This document shows, one piece after another, positions 44,284 to 54,327 of a stretch of DNA of 64,000 bases. The stretch is from positions 62,001 through 126,000 of the forward strand of contig CANGFP010000003.1 in the NCBI GenBank assembly GCA_947453335.1, in the 5' to 3' direction. The notes beneath the pieces were generated by a model. That model was not told the origin of the DNA. It worked only from the letters and a program-made list of their open reading frames with translations, and did no database searches. Source of the stretch: Opitutia bacterium (GTDB taxonomy: Bacteria > Verrucomicrobiota > Verrucomicrobiia > Opitutales > UBA953). The translations under genes and the position numbers were made by a program. How positions within the stretch are numbered: position 1 is the stretch's first letter; every line of letters starts with the position of its first letter.

Positions 44284-44691
44284 TTAGGCGGCGAGGAGGG
44301 GCCAGGCGCTGGTGTCTTCCGGGCGGGAAGCGAGGAGGAGTTCGAGGCGGACGTCCTCGATGAAGTCGGGGGTGCGGGAATTCCACCCGAAGAGCTGGTC
44401 GACGATCAGGCCGGCGAGCGCGGCGTCCTTCCGATGGAAGGCCACGTCAACGTGGTTCACGCCATCGGCCAGGGGGCTGACCGTGAAGCGGATGCTGGTG
44501 GCTTGGTCGACGCCCTGGACGCGGAAGCCGAAGACCTCCGCCCCGGGGACGAACGAGCGGGCGAGGCGGGAGTCGTGGCGGAGGATGTGGGCGACCCGAT
44601 CCTGGAGGACGGCCGGGGTGAGCAGCGTGCTGCAGGCGATCGAGACGAGCTTGGACTGGGACTTGGCGGGGGAGCGCATGGCGGTGTTCAT
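44284..44691 (-). CDS. hypothetical protein upstream of the sigma factor
   Basis: A 135-aa soluble protein not recognised. Composition and segments such as [40 protein letters not shown] and [14 protein letters not shown] suggest an alpha/beta fold. It has no signal peptide. Codon use is like the chromosome. It precedes rpoD in the same direction with only the heptamer repeat between, so the two may be co-transcribed. Confidence 0.65.
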   Translation of the reverse strand: MNTAMRSPAKSQSKLVSIACSTLLTPAVLQDRVAHILRHDSRLARSFVPGAEVFGFRVQGVDQATSIRFTVSPLADGVNHVDVAFHRKDAALAGLIVDQLFGWNSRTPDFIEDVRLELLLASRPEDTSAWPLLAA

Positions 44692-45201
44692 AGGAAAGAG
44701 GAAAAGGAAGTTTGTTGGTTTTTAGGCACAGAGGGGCCCTGTCTCCCAGGCGTGGGAGCTTTGAAAAGGAGGGTTTAGACTTGGTTAGAGGCCGTTTTTA
44801 GCGGGATTTCCCGGGTTGAGGCCAGGAATCGGGGGCTAGGAGGCGCATCAGTGATTTCAGTCCACATAAGATAACACGGTTTTTCCGGATTACAGAATAT
44901 TATAGAAAAAACCGGTCGCGCCCCCACCCCGCGGACATGCACCAAACCATTGATTCTATTGGTCGAAACGAACCTCGCGTTTTTTCCGAAAATTTCCGCG
45001 TCTCGTTTGACACCGCTTTTTTAAAAACAACGACGATTTCCTATCTCATTACACTACAAGTACTAGTAATCGTGACCTAACAACCAAACTTACAAAAAGC
45101 CTAAGGTGCCAGACCATGACAATGGGGTCAGGCACCAATGTCGTAGCCTGACCCCATTGTTGGTGCCATAAACCCAACTCGTAGCGCGTAGGTTGCGCCA
45201 A
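44692..45201. other. AT-rich regulatory region upstream of the sigma factor unit
   Basis: No gene seen. On the minus strand TATAAT (44899-44904) lies inside an inverted repeat CGGTTTTT / AAAAACCG spaced by 24 nt, a possible promoter-operator. A non-autonomous REP hairpin occupies 45119-45160. Confidence 0.4.
45119..45160. repeat. non-autonomous REP hairpin
   Basis: 15-bp stem ACAATGGGGTCAGGC (45119-45133) / GCCTGACCCCATTGT (45146-45160) with loop ACCAATGTCGTA, one base different from the loop beside the transposase. No transposase gene here. Confidence 0.8.
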
Positions 45202-45420
45202 CTATGACCGCGCGAAGATTTCCCGCCGGTGCCAGGCGAGATGGGTCGGGTCAGGACGGAGGGTGGCTTGGGGATCGAAGGAGAGCGGGCGGCCGTGGAG
45301 CTCGGAGAGTTTAAAGTTCAAGCCACCGGGGAGGATGGATTCGGCGATGTCGGACTGTGCGACGCGGATACGCACGTGATTGTCGACGGCCAGAGCACGG
45401 CGTCGATGAGTTCGTGTGTG
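45202..45420 (-). pseudogene. 3' gene remnant
   Basis: Minus-strand frame ending TAG 45202 reads ALAVDNHVRIRVAQSDIAES, then GGLNFKLSELHGRPL and HLAWHRREIFARS. Codon choice is typical of genes here, but no start is seen and the frame loses coding character upstream near 45390. Probably the tail of a gene truncated next to the endonuclease gene. Family not recognised. Confidence 0.35.
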
Positions 45421-45443
45421 GCCGGCGGAAACCCAGACAAACC

Positions 45444-46568
45444 TCAGTGGCCCATCTTAGATTTCGCGAGATGGTTCTTGAGCGTATCAAGGAGTGCCTC
45501 GAATGAACAGTCTGCTATCTTGTGGATAGCCCGATGGCATGAGGGGCAGAGCATGAGAAAGTCCGACGCGGAAATCTCTCGCTCACCTTTACTGAGGGAG
45601 AGCGGCACCTTGTGATGTGCTTCAATGATCTCAACACCGTATTGAACCGAAGGGACAAGCCCGCAGGCCTCGCAGCTTAAGACCTTATGTTTCGACTTGA
45701 ATTGACGCTTGGCATCGCGTGCAACCGCTACGTTGCGCTCGCGAACATAGTGCGAGTAAAGCGAAACCCGCCCTTCCTTACCCTGGATGACGGGGCCGCT
45801 AAGTGACTGCAAATCATCAGGCGGAAGGGCCTCCAGTATGGCAATTGGCACCCCAAGGTCCGCCTGTAACTCGACAATAACTGTGCCAAGTTCCTCATCT
45901 AAAATGTTGGCTTCGCGCTCACTGATGGGAAAATTTGTGCCCTGTGATTTACGAAAAAAAGCCAACTCTGGCAGCAGTTCCATCACTCGCTCACGCGAAA
46001 GTACTGGTTTCTGCCTTTTAATAATCTGGACGCGCACACGATCGGCTAGACCAGAATCTTTACGAGTAGGCCCAATCCACAATTCGGGCACATCATCGGG
46101 CAAAGGCTGCACTGAGGAAATCACCCGCCCAATTGCAATAACCCCAGCCGCAGCCCCTGAGCGCCAAAGGTAAACACGATCACCTGGCTCAATCTCCTGT
46201 TTGTGCTGGTTCACGCTCCAGACGACCTCAGACCGGGACGCCAAGTACTCATCTATCCGGAACATCTTGGGATTACCTTGGAAGATCCAGGAGCGACGCG
46301 ATCCAGCCTTTCTTACCACCTGCACCTGGCAACGCGTCAACACCCGGAAAGCGGTGGTTTCAGCACCCCCCTCAAAATCGGAAGGGCGTGGAAGAGTGCC
46401 GGTGGCAGACTCATGAGCAAAGGCAACGACCTGCTTGGGGGCGAAGCGCTCCACCCCCACTTTCACGTCATAATCCTTCGAAGGTTTAAAACCAGCAGGT
46501 ACCTCACCGCGGCGCAGGCGGTTTAAGGCGGCTACGACATGGACCCTCTTGATACTCTTAAAATCCAT
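45444..46568 (-). CDS. EVE-HNH endonuclease, likely modification-dependent
   Basis: A 374-aa three-part protein. N-terminal head (1-80; FAPKQVVAFAHESATG, FEGGAETTAFRVL) resembles the ScoMcrA-type N-terminal domain. The EVE domain (about 93-235; SWIFQGNPKMFRIDEYL, VWSVNQHKQEIEPGDRVYLW, GVIAIGRV) belongs to the PUA-like readers of modified bases. The C-terminal HNH nuclease has CEAC (299-302), EAHHKVPLS (316-324) and CPSCHRAIH (341-349). This architecture fits type IV restriction enzymes that cut modified DNA. It diverges from the unknown gene at 46682 and opens a defence-like region. Confidence 0.88.
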   Translation of the reverse strand: MDFKSIKRVHVVAALNRLRRGEVPAGFKPSKDYDVKVGVERFAPKQVVAFAHESATGTLPRPSDFEGGAETTAFRVLTRCQVQVVRKAGSRRSWIFQGNPKMFRIDEYLASRSEVVWSVNQHKQEIEPGDRVYLWRSGAAAGVIAIGRVISSVQPLPDDVPELWIGPTRKDSGLADRVRVQIIKRQKPVLSRERVMELLPELAFFRKSQGTNFPISEREANILDEELGTVIVELQADLGVPIAILEALPPDDLQSLSGPVIQGKEGRVSLYSHYVRERNVAVARDAKRQFKSKHKVLSCEACGLVPSVQYGVEIIEAHHKVPLSLSKGEREISASDFLMLCPSCHRAIHKIADCSFEALLDTLKNHLAKSKMGH

Positions 46569-46681
46569 AAGTCTTAAATATTTATATCATACATATGAGC
46601 AAGGAGACACTTAGGCGGCACGAACCCTCCCCTAGAACAAGAGGCATTCGACAGCTCTCGGGCATCTGCTATGCACTCAGT

Positions 46682-47209
46682 ATGGCCTCCAATTACGACA
46701 TCCACGAGCACACGCATCGATTCGCAGCTTGGGCGGCGGCGACGGGGGCTTCAGCGAGTCCGCGTTGTCGGTTTACGGTCGAGGCGGGGAAGGCGATTTT
46801 GGAACGGGCGGGATTCGATGCGAGGCTGAGGCACCCGAAGCAACTGCCCTCCCCTGCCCGGATGGACGAGATGCACCTCGCTTGGCGAAAGGCGGTAATC
46901 CAGGAAGCCCGCAAGCTCGGACTGGAGTTCACGCATGGCATCGCGGCCAAGCTCATCAACCTCTACCTCAAGGCCAAGTTCACCTGCGGAGGCCACGCCT
47001 ATCACCCCAACGTCGCAGCGCTCCATCCCCCAATCGATTCGCTGCTCCTAAAGACCCTTAACCGCACCTTGCCGCCGGAAGATCGCCTGGCTACGAACTG
47101 GTCCACCTTCGACTCGCGCTCCTACCAGACAACCATCGATGCGGTCCGCAAATACGCCAACGACCGCCCACTGTGGGCCAGCGAATCGCTCTGGCAGGGC
47201 CATCGTTAA
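46682..47209 (+). CDS. conserved hypothetical protein beside EVE-HNH gene
   Basis: A 175-aa protein (ATG 46682, MASNYDIHEHTHRFAAWAA). An in-frame ATG at 46595 would add 29 basic residues without a family-like look. The sequence continues with CRFTVEAGKAILERAGFD and later GIAAKLINLYLKAKFTCGG, LATNWSTFDSRSYQ, and ends WASESLWQGHR. Helical, soluble, no known motif. I have a sense of related sequences with the HTHRFAAWAA start, but not of a function. Its divergent neighbour is the endonuclease, so it may be a defence accessory. Confidence 0.7.
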   Translation: MASNYDIHEHTHRFAAWAAATGASASPRCRFTVEAGKAILERAGFDARLRHPKQLPSPARMDEMHLAWRKAVIQEARKLGLEFTHGIAAKLINLYLKAKFTCGGHAYHPNVAALHPPIDSLLLKTLNRTLPPEDRLATNWSTFDSRSYQTTIDAVRKYANDRPLWASESLWQGHR

Positions 47210-47940
47210 GCCCAGAGGATGGGATTCGAAGCAATCCGCGCACCACACATTTCTTGTGGTACGCGGATTCGCTGGATCGGTTATTTTGAAGCCACAGCCC
47301 TAATCGCCCAGAAGTCGGAGGCGAGATGGGGGTTGGTGAGGTAGTCGTAGGGGATCCAGCAATAGCCGGGAGCTTCGCTCCAGGGTATTGGGTTTTGGGT
47401 TGAGGGTGGTGGCACGACACCGTCCGTGAGCAGCAGCAGGTATAGGCCTAGAATGCCCTTAGATGGACCGGTGAGCCCATTTGAGACACCAGGGGCCAAC
47501 CAAATGGCCTTAGAAGGGCTAATCTGCTCAGGAAGCCCCAGTCGTCCACAGAGGGCATTTGCCGCGCCGGATGGGTGCATGGGTATTCATGGCGCCGAAA
47601 TGCTGCGCAGCGCCCTTCCCTGCCCTCAAACCAAACCCCAGTCGCTCATTCCTCAGCGCTGGACGTGGTGATTACCCTAAGGGGGTCGTGAATCCGAATC
47701 AGTGTCTAGAGCACTTATCCAAGGCAAAGACAAGCAGGCAAAGGATTACCAGAGGGATGGTACACGGCTTCGGAACCCAAACCCCGCGGCGATTCTTGAG
47801 AAGTAGTTTAATGGCTCGAAGGTCTTACATAACCGACACCATGCAACAACACGTAGATGTTATAAAATTATTCTTCAACAACACAACAGCCTTAAAATAG
47901 CATAGCTCGCGCAAGTAGAATAAAAAACCAGGGGAATAAT
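47210..47940. other. intergenic region with promoter-like DNA
   Basis: Apart from the remnant at 47281-47385 no gene is supported. The inverted CCACACATTTCTTGTGGT lies at 47241-47259. DNA from 47810 is AT-rich and carries TAAAAT near 47893 and an AGGGG ribosome site just before the ATG at 47941. Confidence 0.45.
47281..47385 (-). pseudogene. 3' gene remnant
   Basis: Minus-strand frame ending TAA 47281 encodes PGYCWIPYDYLTNPHLASDF then WAIRAVASK with coding-like codon choice. Upstream the frame runs into a C-rich ACCCTCAACCCAAAACCC repeat (about 47387-47405) and loses coding character. A repeat insertion or deletion seems to have removed the rest. Family not recognised. Confidence 0.35.
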
Positions 47941-50900
47941 ATGCCAGAAGACCCCTTCTTCTTAGATTCTCCTGGATCTCCGATCAACGAGCTCAAAGCT
48001 CCGCGCATGGACAAATTAAAGCCGGGGCTATATGAGGCAATCATCACCCAGCGCCTGGTTGATGCCCTAAAGTCATCTGGACTAGACCATGAACGCGCTA
48101 AACTAGGAAAGGAAGACGCCCCGGCCCTCCTTGCACAGTTCTTAGGCAGCCTGACTCTTCAGACGCTTGAGTCTGTAGACGAAGACGATGCTCGCACCAA
48201 GCAGCTGGAGGTCGTGAACGCGCTCCTTGCTACCTTGGAACGATTCAACCCAGTACTGGGCGGCAACAGAGTCGAACTCACGAGCGAATACATGCAAGGA
48301 GTAAGGGCCGTAGGCCAAAATATCCTACCAGCAGCCCCAGCTACGCCTCTCAGTCAAAGCGCACTCTTTACCGGCACATCCTCAGGAAAGACCCAGCTCA
48401 GCTTGGAACTTTTGGCTGAGATGAAATCAGCTGACCGCGTTGATATCCTCGTATCCTTCATCAAGAACTCAGGCCTACGTGTCTTGGACGAAGGCTTCAA
48501 AGACCTTCTTTCAAGGAGAGTACCAGTCCGGATTATTACCACGACCTACATGGGGGCGACCGACGCCGAGGCGATCGAGCGCTTGGCTGGTTATCCTAAC
48601 GTGGAAATCAAGGTCTCATACGATACTACGAGCACAAGACTTCATGCCAAGGCCTACTACTTCCATCGGGAAAGCGGTTACTCCACGGCATACGTAGGCT
48701 CCTCGAACATGTCCAACCCGGCCATGACGGACGGCCTGGAGTGGAACATCAAGGCCACCCAAGTCGATTTGCCTAACATCCTTAGAGCTTTTGAGGCAGA
48801 ATTCGAAGGATATTGGAATGATGGCCGCTTTCAACACTACCAGAAGGTACGTGACGTCAAAAAACTGAAGGAAGCCCTTCAAGCGGGTAAAACAGAGCAA
48901 GGCCCAGGGCAAACGATGATCCTCTTCGACGTCACCCCACGTGCCTACCAACAACGCATCCTAGACACGCTAGAGGCTGAAAGAACCGTTCGTGGCTCCT
49001 ACCGCAACCTCCTTGTAGCAGCGACGGGAACCGGCAAGACGGTCATCTCAGCCTTTGATTATAAGAACTTCTGTGACGCAAGGGGCGGTACGCGCCCCAA
49101 ACTGCTATTCTTAGCGCATCGAGAGGAAATCCTATCCCAAAGCCTGCAGACGTTCCGCCATGTCCTAAAAGACACCAGCTTCGGCGAACTTATGGGAGGC
49201 TCGGCCGGAGATGCCAACTCGATGAGCCATTTGTTCTGCACCGTACAAACGGCCCAATCACGGAAGATCTGGGAGAAACTAGGGCGGGAATACTACGACT
49301 TCATCGTCGTGGATGAAGCCCATCACTCCGCGGCCGGAACCTACACAGACATCCTGGGCGGCTTCTCTGCAAAGGTCCTGCTCGGCATGACCGCAACCCC
49401 AGAGCGCATGGATGGCGACTCCATCCTTCCATTGTTCAATAACCGCATAGCGGCCGAACTGCGCCTACCTGAAGCCCTGGACGAGAAGCTCCTCTGCCCC
49501 TTCCAGTACTTCTGCGTGTCCGACCCGGTCAGTATTGCCGACAATGCCTTTTGGGACCAAGGTAAGTACAAGACCTCAGCCCTCGAAAAGGCCTACGTAG
49601 ACGACAGCACTACCGCATCTCAACGTCTCAACACGATCCTTTCCGCCTTTGAGCGCTACTGCTTCGGGAATATCGGTTCCGTCAAAGGCCTAGGCTTCTG
49701 CGTTAGCATCAAGCATGCGGAATACATGGCGAAATGCTTCACCGAGAAGCAGATCCCATCGGTAGCATTGACCAGCCAAACCCACGACGACGTCCGCAAA
49801 GCTGCCGTGCAAAAGTTGCGATCGGGTGAGCTCAAATTCATATTTACGGTCGACCTATTCAACGAGGGCGTCGACATCCCGGAGGCAAACCTGGTCCTCT
49901 TCCTTCGCCCTACGGACAGCCTAACCGTCTTCCTGCAGCAACTCGGCCGCGGACTCCGTCACGCACGGGGCAAGGAATGCCTAGTAGTCCTGGATTTCGT
50001 GGCCCAGATGCACAAGAAGTACCGCATTGACCGGAAATTTGCGGCCCTGCTTTCAGGAAGGCGTTACAACATCAAGAAGGAGGTTGAAGCTGGTTTCCCT
50101 CACGTCCCTGCAGGCTGCTCAATCCAATTGGAAGCTCAGGCCATGGAACAAGTCGTCGCGAACATCAAGGCCGCCTACGCCAACCTCAAGAACTACGTCA
50201 AAGAGACCGTGGCCTCCTTTGAACATGACACAGGAAAGCCTCTCACCTTCAGCAACTACATTCATACCTACGACATCGACCCAGCCCGGCTATTGGATGT
50301 TAAGTCCTGGAGCAATTGGAAGAACGAAGCCCTTGGACTGGTTGCCGAACCTGAACCTGACTATGATGCCCTCAAGCAGGCCGCCGAGCGCGTGGCTCAA
50401 GCGAGCGGCCCTAATTACCTTAGCGTCATCAGGAGCCTACCCCAGTCAGGCCTGGGCCTCCTCAGTTCCGGCGATAGGGCTGCCATGATGCTCCATGGTC
50501 TACTCTGGCAAAAACCTGCGGCCAAACTTGGCATGAAAGGCAAAGAAGAGACCTTCAGTCGCCTCTCGCAAAACCCTCGCGGACTAGCAGATATCGCCGA
50601 AGTCGCTGACTACAAACTAAGCATCACCAATTCGCTCGGTAAGCGCCCGTACCCCGACCTCCCCCTTGAGTTACATGCCCACTACGGCAATGACGAGATC
50701 CAGGCGGCCTTCGGAAGAGACGTCTTCTCTGAATCGGGCCAAAAAGGCGTCGGCGTTCTTCATTTCCCCTGGTGCAAGTCTTACGCACTTCTGATCACCC
50801 TGAACAAGTCGGATCGAGACTTCTCCCCGTCTACCATGTACCGTGATTACCCCATCAGCCGAGAGCTCTTCCACTGGGAATCGCAATCTAACACTACGCA

Positions 50901-51114
50901 GACCTCGGAAAGCGGCCAGAACCTCATCAATCACGTTACGCGAGGCTACGCTATTCACCTATTCGTTCGTAGCACCCGGACGGTCGGTCCGGCCACAGCA
51001 CCATTCCAGTACCTCGGCAAAGCCAGTTACGTGGAACACAAAAGCGAATGTCCCATCGCATTCGTTTGGAAGCTCGAACACCTCATGCCTGGCGAGCTGG
51101 TGGAAGGCAGGTAA
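47941..51114 (+). CDS. PLD-nuclease / superfamily 2 helicase / DUF3427 protein
   Basis: A 1057-aa protein. Residues about 120-300 form a phospholipase-D-like nuclease domain with one HKD-type motif RLHAKAYYF (about 232-240) and GSSNMSNPAM. The helicase follows with Walker A ATGTGKT (about 360-366), DEAHH (about 457-461), GMTATPERMDGD and motif VI QLGRGLRHARGK. The C-terminus (about 650-1057) is DUF3427-like with LHFPWCKSYALLITLNKS, VEHKSECPIAFVW. Such proteins occur in phage-defence islands, often as single-gene or helper nucleases. A clear SD (AGGGG) precedes ATG 47941. A 125-bp gap separates it from the AddB gene. Confidence 0.88.
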   Translation: MPEDPFFLDSPGSPINELKAPRMDKLKPGLYEAIITQRLVDALKSSGLDHERAKLGKEDAPALLAQFLGSLTLQTLESVDEDDARTKQLEVVNALLATLERFNPVLGGNRVELTSEYMQGVRAVGQNILPAAPATPLSQSALFTGTSSGKTQLSLELLAEMKSADRVDILVSFIKNSGLRVLDEGFKDLLSRRVPVRIITTTYMGATDAEAIERLAGYPNVEIKVSYDTTSTRLHAKAYYFHRESGYSTAYVGSSNMSNPAMTDGLEWNIKATQVDLPNILRAFEAEFEGYWNDGRFQHYQKVRDVKKLKEALQAGKTEQGPGQTMILFDVTPRAYQQRILDTLEAERTVRGSYRNLLVAATGTGKTVISAFDYKNFCDARGGTRPKLLFLAHREEILSQSLQTFRHVLKDTSFGELMGGSAGDANSMSHLFCTVQTAQSRKIWEKLGREYYDFIVVDEAHHSAAGTYTDILGGFSAKVLLGMTATPERMDGDSILPLFNNRIAAELRLPEALDEKLLCPFQYFCVSDPVSIADNAFWDQGKYKTSALEKAYVDDSTTASQRLNTILSAFERYCFGNIGSVKGLGFCVSIKHAEYMAKCFTEKQIPSVALTSQTHDDVRKAAVQKLRSGELKFIFTVDLFNEGVDIPEANLVLFLRPTDSLTVFLQQLGRGLRHARGKECLVVLDFVAQMHKKYRIDRKFAALLSGRRYNIKKEVEAGFPHVPAGCSIQLEAQAMEQVVANIKAAYANLKNYVKETVASFEHDTGKPLTFSNYIHTYDIDPARLLDVKSWSNWKNEALGLVAEPEPDYDALKQAAERVAQASGPNYLSVIRSLPQSGLGLLSSGDRAAMMLHGLLWQKPAAKLGMKGKEETFSRLSQNPRGLADIAEVADYKLSITNSLGKRPYPDLPLELHAHYGNDEIQAAFGRDVFSESGQKGVGVLHFPWCKSYALLITLNKSDRDFSPSTMYRDYPISRELFHWESQSNTTQTSESGQNLINHVTRGYAIHLFVRSTRTVGPATAPFQYLGKASYVEHKSECPIAFVWKLEHLMPGELVEGR

Positions 51115-51239
51115 TAAATCGTCAGGAACTACGGTTTTATTATTTGTTATCAAACGCCCCGCCTGTGAATAACCCCTGCCCTGCTTGAGGCGGTGGGGGT
51201 TGCAGAGGGGGCGGGCTTGGGTAACAAGAGTGGACCCCC

Positions 51240-54200
51240 ATGGCCAAGTCAGCACCTTCGTCGTCACCGATCTTCCTTCCTTGGGAGCAGCCGCTTGCCG
51301 AGGGCATCGCCGAGCTGCTGCTGCGTGACGCAACGGCAGGTGCCGCCTTGGACCTTTCGGACCACTTGGTGATCGTGCCCTCTCAGTTTGCTTCGCGACT
51401 GCTGACCGAAAAGCTGGCCGAGACCGCCGGCGCCCGCGGGGTCTTCCTGCCGCGCATCACCACGCCCAGCAGGTTCCTGAACTGGGGGGACGAACAGCAT
51501 TCGGTCGCATCCGAAGAGCACGCCCTGCTTACCTGGGTCAAAATCCTGACTTCCATCGATCGTTCGGAATTCCCCGCCCTTTTCGCCGGGGGCCAAACCG
51601 GGCCTTTCCGATACGAGGCTGCCTTGGAATTCGCCCGTGAGCTCATCCAGCTGCGCGACGAACTCGCCGGCTCTCAGGAGGGACTGAACTTCGCCCAGAT
51701 GGCCCAGAAAGCCGTCGGGCTGAACGCCGAGCCCGATCGCTGGAGCGACCTTTCGAAGCTGGAGGACCTCTACGCCGACGAACTCAAGTCAGCCGGAAAG
51801 ACCGACCATAATACGCTGCGCAAGGAACTCGCCTTGGGGGATGGTCATCCCGAGGGAATCAGGGTGATTTGGCTGGCCGGCGTGCTTGCCGCCCAACCTC
51901 TGCTCCTCAAGGCCCTCGAGGGAATCCGCCAAAGGAAACAGGCTTCGGTGAAAGTCGTGGTCGGCGGCGGATCCGCGGACCTGTTCGACGAATGGGGACA
52001 GCCCCTACCCGAGACCTGGAAGAACCGCCGCGTCCCATGGGAGGGATTCTCCGAATGCGTCCATGTCGTCCCCAAACTGGCCGACGCACATGCCAAGCTC
52101 GTCTCCATCCTCCGCCGGGGCTCACCAAACGCCACCCCGCTCACGCCCGGAACCTTGGCGATCGTCCCCTGCGATCGTGAGAACGAACCGAAGGAGCTCG
52201 AATACACGGTCCGCCGAGCGACCGGCGGGCCCACTGGCGCCACGGCAAACGCCCTGGGCGAACCACACAAGAACCACGAGACCCACTATGCGCTGCGCCT
52301 CTGGCTGGACTTCCTCCCCGACCCTTCCTTCCGCTCGCTCCGGAAAGTCGCGCTGCACCCGACGCTGGCCCGAGCGCTTTGCGTCAGCAAAAGCGATTTC
52401 CAGACCTGCAACCTAGCCTTGGATGACTTGAGCGCCCTGCACCCGCCGAGCGACCTCCACGCCGCGGCGGCCTTCTGCGAACTGCAGATCAAGAACTTCA
52501 GGGAAGAAGCCGCCAAGGGCTCCCATGAATCGCAGCACCGGAACGCCGATGATGAGCCGAGCGAGGCCCGGACCGAAGACGGAGAAGCCCCGACGCAAAC
52601 CGCGAAAGACCCTGCCTGGAAACTAGCCATTGCCCGAGAAATCCTAGGCACAGCCCTCGAGCTTCACCGCAAGCATGTCCAGATGCGCTGGGATGACCTG
52701 GCCAAAAAGATGGCGGACCTCTGCAGCGACGACGTGCCAGACGATGCCTTCGGAGCCGCCGTCGTGGAGAACTTCATCGACATCGTCGAGCGCCTGGAGG
52801 CGAGCGCGGGCGAGACCACCGCCGAAGACGAAGCCAGGCTGCTGCGGTTGGCGGTCGAGACCTCCGGAGAGACCCGCTTCCGTGGAGACATCAATCCCGA
52901 AGCCGTGAACCTGCCAGGCTGGCAGGACGCCCCCTGGGAACCCGCCCCTCATCTCATCGTGTTCGGGATGAACGACAACTTCGTCCCGGGCGGCAAATCT
53001 GCCCACCCCTACCTCCCGGCCAGCCTGCGGCGCGCCCTCGGGCTCCAATCTCCCGAACAGACCTTCGCCAACGCGGCGTTCGTGTTCGAACAACTTCGAC
53101 GTCGACGCAGCAACCCGGAGACCGGGCGACTGGACGTCATCGTGCCGCAATTCAGCGACGAAGGGGAAGGCCTCAAACCCTCCCGGCTCCTCTTCCTCGC
53201 CCCCATCGACCCCGCAGCAGGCTCGCTTGACGCCTTGCTTGGTCCGAAAGGACGAATCAACAAACTCTTCCGCGAACTCCCTCAGGAGCGCTCCCTGCCC
53301 TACTGGGAAATCCCATTGGGCTGCCGCTTCGATCCCACCGCCCCCTTGGAGCGGGCCGGAAAAGTCCACGCACGGGCGGCTGCGACCGACCTACGCATGT
53401 TCCTGAACAATGCTCAGGAATATTGGGTCAAAAAAGCCTTGGGCACGCGCGAGAACGACCACGACGCGCTCGAGCTCTCGGCCGCCGAATTCGGCGTCCT
53501 CATCCACTCAGCCATGGAGGAGTTCAAGACGGACAAAGGCCAGGACGCCAATCTGCAGGCGAGCCGTATCTCCACAGAACTAACCAAACACCTTGAGGCC
53601 ATCGTCGCCAAGCGACTGGGGAACGCCCCGTCGCCGGCCCTGCAAAACCAGGCGGCCGCGGCGGCCAAACGCATGGCCTGGCTGGCGGACGTCGAAGCGC
53701 AGATCTCCCAGGAATGGGAAACCGTCGCCGTCGAAGCCGCCTTGCCGGAACTGGATATCGGCGGATTCACCCTGCACGGCCGATTCGACCGCCTCGACCG
53801 ACACCGGACCGAACGCCACCGCTGGCGCGTCTACGACTACAAGACGACGAACAATCCCAAGACGCCCAAGGAAGCGCATGTCGCCAAATTCGCGGCAGGC
53901 AACAAAGCCGACGCTGCTTTCGTCCTCGAAACCGACGGTACGAAGTACCGCTGGAAGGACGTCCAACTGGTCGTCTACGACTGGTGCCTCCAAGCAGGGA
54001 TCATCGCCGATCCGATCCTCAAGAAGGCGATCATGGAACTACGCACCGCGGGGTCGATTGTCGAAGTGGCCTACATCAACATCTCGAACAACCCGCTCGA
54101 GACCCGGCTGGAAACTTGGGATGACTTCCACCTCTTCCGGGAGGCTGGGCGTGACGCCATCAAGGCAGCCGCCGCGAAACTACTGTCCGGCGACCACAAG

Positions 54201-54317
54201 GTCTTCACTGAAGCCGTCATCACGGGTGATGGCTCGAAATACCCCATGCTGCCGGGACTAAAGGAGCGCAAACCCACCGACTACATGATCGGAGAAAACT
54301 TCGGCAAGGGCCGCTAA
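51240..54317 (+). CDS. addB: AddB-like helicase-fold/nuclease subunit
   Basis: A 1025-aa protein of the AddB/RexB type: inactive helicase-like N-terminus (LVIVPSQFASRLLTEKLAE, FLPRITTPSRFLNW), middle HLIVFGMNDNFVPGG, and a C-terminal PD-(D/E)XK nuclease with GRFDRLDRH (about 846) and VYDYKTT (about 864-870). The cysteine set that holds an Fe-S cluster in Bacillus AddB is not visible. It ends 10 bp before the AddA-like gene. Together they would process double-strand breaks for RecA loading and degrade linear foreign DNA. Confidence 0.82.
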   Translation: MAKSAPSSSPIFLPWEQPLAEGIAELLLRDATAGAALDLSDHLVIVPSQFASRLLTEKLAETAGARGVFLPRITTPSRFLNWGDEQHSVASEEHALLTWVKILTSIDRSEFPALFAGGQTGPFRYEAALEFARELIQLRDELAGSQEGLNFAQMAQKAVGLNAEPDRWSDLSKLEDLYADELKSAGKTDHNTLRKELALGDGHPEGIRVIWLAGVLAAQPLLLKALEGIRQRKQASVKVVVGGGSADLFDEWGQPLPETWKNRRVPWEGFSECVHVVPKLADAHAKLVSILRRGSPNATPLTPGTLAIVPCDRENEPKELEYTVRRATGGPTGATANALGEPHKNHETHYALRLWLDFLPDPSFRSLRKVALHPTLARALCVSKSDFQTCNLALDDLSALHPPSDLHAAAAFCELQIKNFREEAAKGSHESQHRNADDEPSEARTEDGEAPTQTAKDPAWKLAIAREILGTALELHRKHVQMRWDDLAKKMADLCSDDVPDDAFGAAVVENFIDIVERLEASAGETTAEDEARLLRLAVETSGETRFRGDINPEAVNLPGWQDAPWEPAPHLIVFGMNDNFVPGGKSAHPYLPASLRRALGLQSPEQTFANAAFVFEQLRRRRSNPETGRLDVIVPQFSDEGEGLKPSRLLFLAPIDPAAGSLDALLGPKGRINKLFRELPQERSLPYWEIPLGCRFDPTAPLERAGKVHARAAATDLRMFLNNAQEYWVKKALGTRENDHDALELSAAEFGVLIHSAMEEFKTDKGQDANLQASRISTELTKHLEAIVAKRLGNAPSPALQNQAAAAAKRMAWLADVEAQISQEWETVAVEAALPELDIGGFTLHGRFDRLDRHRTERHRWRVYDYKTTNNPKTPKEAHVAKFAAGNKADAAFVLETDGTKYRWKDVQLVVYDWCLQAGIIADPILKKAIMELRTAGSIVEVAYINISNNPLETRLETWDDFHLFREAGRDAIKAAAAKLLSGDHKVFTEAVITGDGSKYPMLPGLKERKPTDYMIGENFGKGR

Positions 54318-54327
54318 GCGAACGCAC

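Noticed and set aside
47426..47900. Short plus-strand frames before the DUF3427 helicase gene
   Set aside because: They have no start context, low coding character and overlap AT-rich promoter-like DNA.
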